A DNA stretch of 7,237 bases from Desulfobacterales bacterium HSG17 (lineage in GTDB: Bacteria > Desulfobacterota > Desulfobacteria > Desulfobacterales > Desulfococcaceae): the NCBI GenBank assembly GCA_030377945.1, contig JAUCGD010000159.1, forward strand, positions 1 to 7,237. The letters are read 5' to 3'. The notes under the pieces were generated by a model. That model worked only from the letters and a program-made list of their open reading frames with translations, searched no databases and was not told the origin of the DNA. Shown one piece after another: positions 1-6,171 of this stretch. The position numbers and the translations under genes are program-made. Numbering within the stretch: the stretch's first letter is position 1; every line of letters begins with the position of its first letter.

Positions 1-798
1 AAAAAAGTCAGAATTACAGGAAATCTTGTTTTTGATACGGCATTTCATATAGGATCAGGAAAAGAAGGGGAAGGGTCATCTGATATGGGAGTATTGATTG
101 ATCCTGACGGCATTCCTATTTTACCGGGTTCAACCCTAAAAGGAAATTTCAGGGCTTTTGCAGAAAGGCTTTCTCAATATTTAGGCATGAAATCCTGTCT
201 GCTGGATTCGGATTTATCAGGTATTAAATGCGTAAGTGATGAAAAATACCGCACAAATAACGATGGCAAAAAGATAAGTGTTTATGAGGAATTCAAGGAA
301 CTGAAAACTGAAAAGCAGAAATTGGAATGGCTTCCAAAGCATACCTGCAATGTCTGCCAGCTTTTTGGCTCTCCATTGCAGGCTTCGAGGATATTTTTCA
401 GTGACGGTAATCTTGAGCAAGGAGGCGACAGTATTTTAATTCGTGACGGTGTATGTATTGATCGAGATACTGAAACAGCCCGACACGGAGCAAAATATGA
501 TTTTGAAGTAGTGCCCAAAGGTGCAGTTTTTTCAATAAGCATTGATATAGAAAATCCTGAAGATAATGACCTTGCACTGGTGGCAGCAGCCCTGGGAGAA
601 TGGGAAAACGGATTTCGCCTTGGAGGTTTTACATCAAGAGGACTTGGAAAGGTCAGATTAACAGATAAAAAGATAGAAGCTGTTGATTACAAAGACCCGG
701 ATGCACTTTTGAATTATCTAATATCAAAAAAGATGCAGAAAGCTGATGAATTACTTGAAAACAGCCTGATAAACGCATTATCGGCATTAAAGTCTTAA
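1..798 (+). CDS. csx7: Type III CRISPR Cas7 backbone protein, Csx7/Csm3-like RAMP (5' end cut by window)
   Basis: Backbone subunit that would bind crRNA and cut target RNA in a type III effector. The reading frame is open from base 1. Codons before the ATG at 85 encode a typical Cas7 first strand (VRITGNLVFDTAFHIGSG), so the true start lies just outside the window and 85 is internal. Counting from base 1, Asp28 (82-84) aligns with the catalytic Asp33 of Streptococcus thermophilus Csm3. It is followed by the RAMP loop ILPGSTLKG (residues 40-48), a possible zinc site (Cys66, Cys77, His114, Cys116, Cys119, leading into CQLFGS), the thumb segment IRDGVCIDRDTETA (147-160) and the glycine-rich LGGFTSRGLGKV. 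The overall pattern resembles the SSO1426/Csx7 (TIGR02581) group. The stop is 10 bases before the next cas7, implying one operon. The family call is firm; the exact subgroup name is less so. Confidence 0.9.
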   Translation, partial: KKVRITGNLVFDTAFHIGSGKEGEGSSDMGVLIDPDGIPILPGSTLKGNFRAFAERLSQYLGMKSCLLDSDLSGIKCVSDEKYRTNNDGKKISVYEEFKELKTEKQKLEWLPKHTCNVCQLFGSPLQASRIFFSDGNLEQGGDSILIRDGVCIDRDTETARHGAKYDFEVVPKGAVFSISIDIENPEDNDLALVAAALGEWENGFRLGGFTSRGLGKVRLTDKKIEAVDYKDPDALLNYLISKKMQKADELLENSLINALSALKS

Positions 799-802
799 GG
801 AG
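797..802 (+). promoter_or_regulatory. Ribosome binding site of the second cas7
   Basis: AAGGAG begins inside the stop codon of the upstream cas7 and sits six bases before the ATG at 809. It supports that ATG over the in-frame internal ATGs at 821 and 845. The overlap of stop and binding site points to co-translation of the two subunits. Confidence 0.7.
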
Positions 803-808
803 AAAACC

Positions 809-1795
809 ATGCTGAAAAAAATGATAAACAATGCACGGATTAACATGGAAATAATTCCCATTGATCCCTTATTGATTAAATCCGGTCAGGCCACAGTTGG
901 CGGAGTGGATATGTCTTTTGTCCGTACATACAAATATGGAGAAAAAGAAGAACCTTATATTCCTGGAAGTTCCTTAAAAGGAATGATCCGTGCTTATGGA
1001 GAAAAAATCTGCCGCAGTTTAAGAAATCATCCGGTTCCGGTTTGTCTGCCATATGTCAGTCCGGGAAAAGAAACACAAGGAGAAAAGCATCAGGCATCCT
1101 GTGGTTTGTGTCTTGATAAATATAAAAAAAAATATAAACAGGATACCATTCCTTCTGCAACCATTTACAGTCTGTCATGCCCCATCTGCCGGATATTCGG
1201 TTCACATGAATTTATCGGAAGATGCTCTGCCTCGGATGCTTATTTGACCGAATCTTTTAAAGCAACGGGCGCTCATGCACTTGAAATCCGAAATGGTGTT
1301 GCTATTGACCGCTTTACCGGTGGTGCTGCTCCTGGTGCAATATATGATCTGGAAGTCCTCACCCGCGGTGAGTTTTCAACCAGTATTGAGATCAGAAATT
1401 TTGAACGCTGGCAATTAGGACTTTTATGCCTGATTTTCAGGGATATGGAACAGGGATTGGTACGTATAGGTTTTGGAAAAAGCCGGGGATTAGGAAGATT
1501 TGAAGCCCGAATTACACAATTTCAGATCACGTCATACAATACACCGATTAAAAAAATCACAGGTCTGGCAGGTGTATGCACAAAAGAAGAATGCAAGGCA
1601 TATGATTTTTTCCCAGAAAAGACTCAATCCAGCACCTCTCTGCCTGTTCCTGTTTTAAACGGACTCCGCCAAGAATATGATATTACAAATACCTGGAAAG
1701 ATGTATTAAATCAAGCAGTTGAAGACCTGGTTGAAATGATTGGAAATGTAAATTGGCCAAATAATCTTGAACAATTTCTTGAAAGGGGGAAATAA
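809..1795 (+). CDS. cas7: Second type III Cas7 (RAMP) backbone protein, related to the first
   Basis: Second backbone subunit with a single RAMP fold of 328 residues. Asp34 (908-910, in GGVDMSFVRT) aligns with the Csm3 catalytic Asp, so it is probably cleavage-competent. The RAMP loop IPGSSLKGMIRAYGEKI starts at residue 51. Cys79, Cys98, Cys101, Cys124 and Cys127 (the last two in SCPICRIFGS) could bind zinc. The thumb IRNGVAIDRFTGGAA (160-174) parallels the same segment in the upstream protein, and a C-terminal glycine-rich FGKSRGLGRFE is present, so the two genes look like diverged duplicates. It carries about 80 extra C-terminal residues (from roughly 245) that I do not recognise. Its stop overlaps the csx19 start by one base. 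It could be named Csx7 or Csm3-like; I use the superfamily name. Confidence 0.88.
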   Translation: MLKKMINNARINMEIIPIDPLLIKSGQATVGGVDMSFVRTYKYGEKEEPYIPGSSLKGMIRAYGEKICRSLRNHPVPVCLPYVSPGKETQGEKHQASCGLCLDKYKKKYKQDTIPSATIYSLSCPICRIFGSHEFIGRCSASDAYLTESFKATGAHALEIRNGVAIDRFTGGAAPGAIYDLEVLTRGEFSTSIEIRNFERWQLGLLCLIFRDMEQGLVRIGFGKSRGLGRFEARITQFQITSYNTPIKKITGLAGVCTKEECKAYDFFPEKTQSSTSLPVPVLNGLRQEYDITNTWKDVLNQAVEDLVEMIGNVNWPNNLEQFLERGK

Positions 1796-2304
1796 TGCCG
1801 TTTCTTTTTGCCAAAGATATTTCAACACAGGAATTTATCTCTTTTGTAAATAATGGCCAATGGCCTGAAACATCACTTTTAATGGCCTTTTCCCCTGATT
1901 CCTTTAAATTTGAAACCCTTGACTCTGACAAAATTATTCCCGCAGATACAGAGGAAGGTAGAATATTCTGGCCTGAAGGTGAGTTGAAATGGCGTAAAAT
2001 GGAACAGGGAATGCGGGTTGTATATCTTGGTGATAATACTCCGCCTTTGGGTCTTGATAATTATTCATCTGAAATGGATGGATTAAACCGGGAAAAAGGA
2101 AAATTTTTTCTTTGGGGAATCCGTACAGATACAGATGATGAATGGATAGAGCAACAGGTTCCCCATCGCTTTGTTTATCCTGTATCAGAAAAAGAATTTT
2201 CCCGCGGAAGAGTAAAATTGATTGTTGAAAAATGGGTTGATAATTCAGGATTTGCCAGATTCAGCAGGTATCACAGTCTTGAAGAATGTGAAGGAGGTGA
2301 ATAA
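1795..2304 (+). CDS. csx19: Csx19, type III-D effector-associated protein (TIGR03984-like)
   Basis: Small soluble protein of 169 residues with no signal peptide or membrane segment. It shows the pattern I associate with TIGR03984/Csx19: GRIFWPEGELKWR (55-67), MRVVYLGD (73-80), FFLWGIR (104-110), then VPHRFVYPV (122-130), RVKLIVEKWVD and a final FSRYHSLEE. Csx19 is a marker of subtype III-D. In the characterised cyanobacterial III-Dv complex it is a structural subunit without a known enzymatic site. Here it lies between two RAMP genes, overlapping its upstream neighbour by one base (ATG shares the A of the TAA stop) and its downstream neighbour in the same way. That arrangement suits a subunit made in fixed ratio with the backbone. 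The start follows AGGGGGA at 1784-1790. The family call rests on remembered motif pattern, not on a search. Confidence 0.8.
   Translation: MPFLFAKDISTQEFISFVNNGQWPETSLLMAFSPDSFKFETLDSDKIIPADTEEGRIFWPEGELKWRKMEQGMRVVYLGDNTPPLGLDNYSSEMDGLNREKGKFFLWGIRTDTDDEWIEQQVPHRFVYPVSEKEFSRGRVKLIVEKWVDNSGFARFSRYHSLEECEGGE
2291..2300 (+). promoter_or_regulatory. Near-perfect ribosome binding site for the third RAMP gene
   Basis: AAGGAGGTGA, inside the 3' end of csx19, matches the full anti-Shine-Dalgarno sequence over ten bases and ends three bases before the ATG at 2304. It fixes the start of the third RAMP protein and suggests a high translation rate compared with the other genes of the operon. Confidence 0.75.
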
Positions 2305-3386
2305 TGCCCCAGGGAGAAAATTTCTGGAATCCCTACCGGATGATACCGGTCAGGAATAGAATAGAGAAAAAATCACCGGCAACCGATGAAAAATTTACAG
2401 GTAAAAACGGTCGCATAACATGCACCCTTAAAAACCTGACACCTTTATTTGTATCCAAAGGAAATACAGGAAATCCACGTATTTTTCAAACTCGAAATAA
2501 TCGCCATGTTATACCCGGCAGTTCTCTCAAAGGAGTTCTTCGATCTCTGGCTGAAATTGTGGGCGGAGGATGTTTTATTACAGGCAGCACTAACAGGCAG
2601 TTTGCACCCTGTGAAGCTGCTCATTCACTCTGCATTACCTGCCGAATGTTCGGAATGATGGAACGGGGACGAAATGCCAGGGTTCATAAAGGGAATGTAA
2701 GTATTGGTGATGCAATATTACAGGATGAACAGGCAACAACAATTATGCACGAAGTCCTTCTGGGCAGTCCGGCTCCCCGGCACCAATCATTTTACATCAC
2801 CCCTGAAAACGGACGATTTGACAGGAAAAGCAGAAAACTTTACTTTCATCAGCCACAGGTTAATGATAAATTTACACAAGTACCTAATAACCTTAAGAAA
2901 CATGCTTGGAATGTCAGCGCACTTGCTCCTGGGCATGATTTTGAATTTCAAATTCTTTTTTCTAATCTTCTGCCTGATGAATTAAATCTTTTGACCTATA
3001 TTCTGGTTCTTGAAGAAGATGTTCAGGTAACTATTGGTGAAGAAAATCTCAGGTTAAGAGGCCCGTTAAGACATAAAATTGGTAATGCCAAACCTTTGGG
3101 CATGGGAAGCTGTCACATTGCCATAAAAAAACTGGAATTTTTTGAAGAACCTTCCAAACGTTTTACTTCTCTTGGAAATGCTATTGGCACCATGTATGAA
3201 GGAGAAGACTTGAAGCAACAGATTTCTGAAATGATAAATAATTATACTCAAGATACAAGTACTGTCATGCAGCAATTGCGTAAGATGATGGTATGGGATG
3301 AAAATGATAGCAGGGTTTTTCATTATCCAGATTATCACTGGTTTAAAGCACAGGGGAACTCACAGATTGAATTGAAAACAGTTTAA
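2304..3386 (+). CDS. Third CRISPR RAMP protein, TIGR03986-like Cas7, no catalytic Asp visible
   Basis: A divergent RAMP subunit of 360 residues. The N-terminus NPYRMIPV (9-16) followed by GRITCTLKNLTPLFV is typical of the TIGR03986 group seen in III-D loci. The RAMP loop IPGSSLKGVLRSLAEIV begins at residue 70. Cys90, Cys103, Cys110 and Cys113 (CITCRMFG) may bind zinc. SPAPRHQSFYI (155-165) replaces the IRxGVxIDR thumb of the two upstream Cas7 proteins. HKIGNAKPLGMGSCHI (257-272) is the glycine-rich C-terminal loop. The stretch between the first strand and the loop (VSKGNTGNPRIFQTRNNRH) has no Asp where the upstream paralogues have one. It is therefore more likely a capping or structural subunit than a slicer. 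Other TIGR03986 members are, as I recall, often longer. It overlaps csx19 by one base and lies 10 bases before csx20. Confidence 0.85.
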   Translation: MPQGENFWNPYRMIPVRNRIEKKSPATDEKFTGKNGRITCTLKNLTPLFVSKGNTGNPRIFQTRNNRHVIPGSSLKGVLRSLAEIVGGGCFITGSTNRQFAPCEAAHSLCITCRMFGMMERGRNARVHKGNVSIGDAILQDEQATTIMHEVLLGSPAPRHQSFYITPENGRFDRKSRKLYFHQPQVNDKFTQVPNNLKKHAWNVSALAPGHDFEFQILFSNLLPDELNLLTYILVLEEDVQVTIGEENLRLRGPLRHKIGNAKPLGMGSCHIAIKKLEFFEEPSKRFTSLGNAIGTMYEGEDLKQQISEMINNYTQDTSTVMQQLRKMMVWDENDSRVFHYPDYHWFKAQGNSQIELKTV

Positions 3387-3396
3387 GGAAAAAATT

Positions 3397-3789
3397 ATGC
3401 CCACTTCTTTATACCTACTATTCAACCACCAGATAACCCCAGACCAGGAACTTGATGCCCGTACCTCCCTCAAGGTTGAAAACATAATAACCATGCCCCC
3501 AGAAATCCAGGACATCTGGAGTCAGGTTCCGCCTGATCTTGATGGTATTTCAGATGTTCTGGCTCCTGTTAAATCATGGCTTTCCTCTGTATCTTCCCCT
3601 GGAGACTATGTTCTTGTCCAGGGGGATTTCGGGGCATGTTTTATTATGGTTAATGCAGCATTTGATCTGAGGCTGATTCCTGTTTATGCTACTACAAAAA
3701 GAGCAGTGACTGAGGAACTTCAGCCTGACGGGAGTTTAAAAATAACACGAAGATTTAAACATCAACGGTTTAGAAAATACGGAGATTAA
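3397..3789 (+). CDS. csx20: Csx20 family protein, putative cyclic-oligoadenylate ring nuclease
   Basis: Small 130-residue cytosolic protein. The pattern LYLLFNHQITPDQ (5-17), MPPEIQDIWSQVPPDL (33-48), GDYVLVQGDFGACFIMVN (69-86), IPVYATTKRAVTEE (94-107) and the basic tail FKHQRFRKYG match what I recall of Csx20, a type III accessory family with a minimal CARF-like Rossmann fold. Csx20 has been reported as a ring nuclease that breaks cyclic tetra-adenylate and so switches off the response; that role is from the literature, not visible here. QGDFGA and TTKR are the likeliest ligand-contacting stretches. The gene sits just after the backbone genes and four bases before a CARF gene. This is a sensible position for an off-switch made together with its sensor. 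The start follows AAGGA overlapping the previous stop codon. Confidence 0.78.
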   Translation: MPTSLYLLFNHQITPDQELDARTSLKVENIITMPPEIQDIWSQVPPDLDGISDVLAPVKSWLSSVSSPGDYVLVQGDFGACFIMVNAAFDLRLIPVYATTKRAVTEELQPDGSLKITRRFKHQRFRKYGD

Positions 3790-3793
3790 TGCA

Positions 3794-4771
3794 ATGGGAG
3801 TATATCATTTTATGGGTTTAGGACGTGCTGTCGGCGCTGTAACCTGTGCAATTGATTATATAGAAAAAGCTTTAAATGCGATTGAAAATACGCAGGCAAC
3901 AGAAGAATGCAAAAAACTTTTCCAGGGTACAGGAGGAATTAGTCATGAAGAAATTGATCGCGGAAAGATAGAAGCTATTGTTCTTTTCACCAGCAAGGAA
4001 GTCATCAACAATACGTTACCGGCATTTCCATTTTCAGGACATGAAAATCCGGGGCCAGTGCGCCAAGAAGTTGTTAATATTGTACGAAAAGTTTGGAAAC
4101 GGATTGATCCGGATGTAGGAAGAAAGATATTCTGGTGTGAAGTGGATATTGATAATTTTCAAGACTGCTTTCAAAAAATAATTCAGGTTGCATATCGTTT
4201 CAGTCCTTATGGTCGTCAAGGAAAAGAAATTTGGTGCAACTTGACAGGAGGTTCAAATTCCATTGGTTTTGCATTATTATCAATGGCAAGATTAACAGGC
4301 AAATCTACAAAACATTATCTTATTTCTCAAAGCAAGGAATTTCAGAAAGAAATAAAAGTACCTTCTCAGATAAAACTTATAAAACCAAATAAAGACGGAT
4401 ATTTCAATATTGTGCCTTTCCTTAAAACAGAAATTGATACGGCTGGTTTTTATAGGATACTTGAAATAATGGGAAATGAACTTAAAGGAGACAAAGTGAG
4501 TACCAGTGAACTTTTTAATCGTTTAAGATCATATGATTTATTTACATCTTTTACTATTAAAGAATTTATAAATCAATATATGTTGAAAATTCACAGTCTG
4601 GGATATACACGTTACGATATTAAAAACGATCTGAACCAACTTACTGACAGCGGTTGGCAATTTATAATAGAAGAGTTAGATGCACTCAAAAATGTTATAA
4701 CTCCTCCCCAATCTTTTTCTTCATACAATAATGAAGCATCATCATTGTATGAAGAAGAGAGACTTGACTGA
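3794..4771 (+). CDS. CARF-domain protein with winged-helix-like C-terminus, family not recognised
   Basis: Probable cyclic-oligoadenylate sensor of 325 residues. Residues 1-180 look like a CARF Rossmann fold: a first strand and glycine loop YHFMGLGRAVGAVTCAIDYI (4-23), IEAIVLFTSKEV (59-70), IFWCEVDIDN (112-121), and the signature WCNLTGGSNSIGFALLSMA (147-165), in which NLTGGSN resembles the ligand-binding NxTGGT/S of known CARF proteins. From about 217 to 295 helices and a LTDSGWQFII segment suggest a winged helix. No HEPN RxxxxH motif or nuclease motif is visible, so a regulator, adaptor or cOA-cleaving role is as likely as an effector one. The last ~20 codons fall in a perfect inverted repeat, which makes that tail unlikely to be folded domain. 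GGAG at 3781-3784 precedes the ATG, and the stop is two bases before rtcB. Confidence 0.72.
   Translation: MGVYHFMGLGRAVGAVTCAIDYIEKALNAIENTQATEECKKLFQGTGGISHEEIDRGKIEAIVLFTSKEVINNTLPAFPFSGHENPGPVRQEVVNIVRKVWKRIDPDVGRKIFWCEVDIDNFQDCFQKIIQVAYRFSPYGRQGKEIWCNLTGGSNSIGFALLSMARLTGKSTKHYLISQSKEFQKEIKVPSQIKLIKPNKDGYFNIVPFLKTEIDTAGFYRILEIMGNELKGDKVSTSELFNRLRSYDLFTSFTIKEFINQYMLKIHSLGYTRYDIKNDLNQLTDSGWQFIIEELDALKNVITPPQSFSSYNNEASSLYEEERLD
4715..4758 (+). repeat. Long inverted repeat / hairpin at the end of the CARF gene
   Basis: TTCTTCATACAAT (4717-4729) is the exact reverse complement of ATTGTATGAAGAA (4744-4756). Beyond one A/C mismatch, four more inner pairs form (4731-4734 with 4739-4742) around an AGCA loop, and U-G and U-A pairs extend the base to 4715/4758. 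There is no T-run after it, so it is not an ordinary terminator. The right arm covers GAAGAA, the only purine-rich stretch near the rtcB start at 4774, so the hairpin could block rtcB initiation until ribosomes finishing the CARF gene open it. It could also be an RNA processing site or a small palindromic element. Confidence 0.75.
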
Positions 4772-4773
4772 TT

Positions 4774-6144
4774 ATGAAGCGATTTAAAGAAATTATAATC
4801 AAACCGCATATCGTTCTTCAAAAAGCAGGTTATGATAAACGATCTGATTATCCTCTGATTATCAATTATGCTCTTAAAGTTATAAAAAAGCATGATATTC
4901 AACATGAAAATGAATTGTTAAGCCTTATTAACGAAAAATTTGCTGGTTCATCCACAGGCAGGAAATGTGAAAAAACATCAAAGCAAATTAAATATTTTGG
5001 AATACCAGGCAAAGACTTTGATAGTGAAGCAATAGATCAGATGAAAACGGTGATGCGTTTGCCTGTTGCCTGCCAGGGTGCATTAATGCCGGATGCACAC
5101 AAAGGTTATTCTATGCCCATTGGCGGTGTTGTTTCACTTGATAGTTCCATATCTCCAGCATTTATAGGCTTTGATATTGGCTGTCAGATGGCGTTGACAA
5201 TTTTACAAGATATTAGTCCTGAAGATGTGAAAATACAAAAAAGATATTTATTAAATTCATTGTTAAATGTAACACATTTTGGGAAAGGAAATGTCTCTTT
5301 TGCTGACGGGCCTCGTGACCATGCAGTAATGGAAAATCCTCTATGGAATGAGATTAAATTATTAAAAAAGATAAAGCAAGATGCATATGTTCAATTAGGC
5401 AGTTCTGGAAAAGGTAATCACTTTGTAGATATTGTTATCGGAAAAATGACAAAAAAAGTAAGCTGGCTGCCTTTAGATAAAGGCAGTTCGTTTGTTGGTA
5501 TATTGTCTCATAGTGGTTCAGGTAAAATTGGCCAGGGTGTAGCAGCATATTATATGAAGATTGCTGAAACGGAAGTATCAAAAATTGCAAAAGGAATTCC
5601 AAAAGGCTACGAATGGCTTTCATATGACAAAGATTCTGGAAAGGAATATTTTGCTGCAATGAATCTTATGGGAAAATATGCCAGAGCTAATCACATACTG
5701 ATTCATAAACACTTTATGAAACAGATAGGCGGACACCCTTTAATTCAGATCAAAGATTATCATAACTTTGCCTGGAAACAAGCAAATGGTACTTTTATAC
5801 ACCGCAAAGGTGCAACACCTGCTGATATAAAAACACCAGGACTGATTCTTGGCACGTCAGCAACACCATCGTATCTCACTGAAGGGTTGGGAAATAGAGA
5901 CAGTCTGAGTTCTTCTTCACATGGAGCAGGAAGAATTTTGTCTCGGAAAAAAGCAAAAGCAGCATATGACAAAGAAGCAGTAAAAAAAGCATACAAAGAA
6001 GCGGATGTATTAACATATGGTGTTGCAGATGATGAAAATCCATACGCTTATAAGGATATCAGCCATGTAATGAATTTACAGGAAAATATATTAGTTCATA
6101 CCATTGCTATAATGAAACCGTCAATTGTCGTTATGGGAGGATAA
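4774..6144 (+). CDS. rtcB: RtcB-family RNA ligase (3'-phosphate/5'-OH), CRISPR-linked
   Basis: RNA ligase that joins 2',3'-cyclic-phosphate or 3'-phosphate ends to 5'-OH ends through Mn2+ and a GMP-histidine intermediate. All core motifs are present over 456 residues: PDAHKGYSMPIGG (Asp107, His109), GFDIGCQMAL (Asp134, Cys137; metal-binding, like Pyrococcus Asp95/Cys98), GNHFVDI (214-220), SHSGSGKIG (His246), DYHNFAWK (His330), HRKGAT (343-348) and SSHGAGR with His383 in the place of the guanylated histidine. Differences from E. coli and archaeal RtcB: Asp219 instead of the guanine-contacting Glu, HSGSGK instead of HSGSRG, and a C-terminus VVMGG lacking the usual terminal Lys-Gly. I recall a broad bacterial RtcB clade with the HNFAWK form, so these may be clade traits. 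No archease gene is in the window. It starts two bases after the CARF stop with only a weak GAAGAAGAGA upstream, suggesting translational coupling. Confidence 0.93.
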   Translation: MKRFKEIIIKPHIVLQKAGYDKRSDYPLIINYALKVIKKHDIQHENELLSLINEKFAGSSTGRKCEKTSKQIKYFGIPGKDFDSEAIDQMKTVMRLPVACQGALMPDAHKGYSMPIGGVVSLDSSISPAFIGFDIGCQMALTILQDISPEDVKIQKRYLLNSLLNVTHFGKGNVSFADGPRDHAVMENPLWNEIKLLKKIKQDAYVQLGSSGKGNHFVDIVIGKMTKKVSWLPLDKGSSFVGILSHSGSGKIGQGVAAYYMKIAETEVSKIAKGIPKGYEWLSYDKDSGKEYFAAMNLMGKYARANHILIHKHFMKQIGGHPLIQIKDYHNFAWKQANGTFIHRKGATPADIKTPGLILGTSATPSYLTEGLGNRDSLSSSSHGAGRILSRKKAKAAYDKEAVKKAYKEADVLTYGVADDENPYAYKDISHVMNLQENILVHTIAIMKPSIVVMGG

Positions 6145-6160
6145 TTATTTATTAACATCC

Positions 6161-6166
6161 AGGAGG
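6161..6166 (+). promoter_or_regulatory. Strong ribosome binding site of csx1
   Basis: AGGAGG lies five bases before the ATG at 6172, in a 27-base AT-rich gap after rtcB, the longest gap between genes in the window. csx1 therefore need not depend on ribosomes coming from rtcB, unlike rtcB itself. I see no convincing promoter in the gap. Confidence 0.7.
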
Positions 6167-6171
6167 AAAGT

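Noticed and set aside
85..798. ATG at 85 as the start of the first cas7
   Set aside because: Codons 1-84 are in frame and encode a typical Cas7 first strand and the likely catalytic Asp at 82-84, so the gene begins before the window.
2449..2985. Two short + strand frames inside the third RAMP gene
   Set aside because: They are shifted readings of a gene with clear RAMP motifs and have no ribosome binding sites of their own.
4715..4758. The hairpin as a Rho-independent terminator
   Set aside because: No T-run follows on either strand in the right place, and rtcB starts 16 bases later on the same strand.
4612..4905. Minus-strand open frame across the CARF/rtcB junction
   Set aside because: It runs opposite two well-supported genes, matches no family, and its resemblance to the CARF tail comes only from the palindrome.
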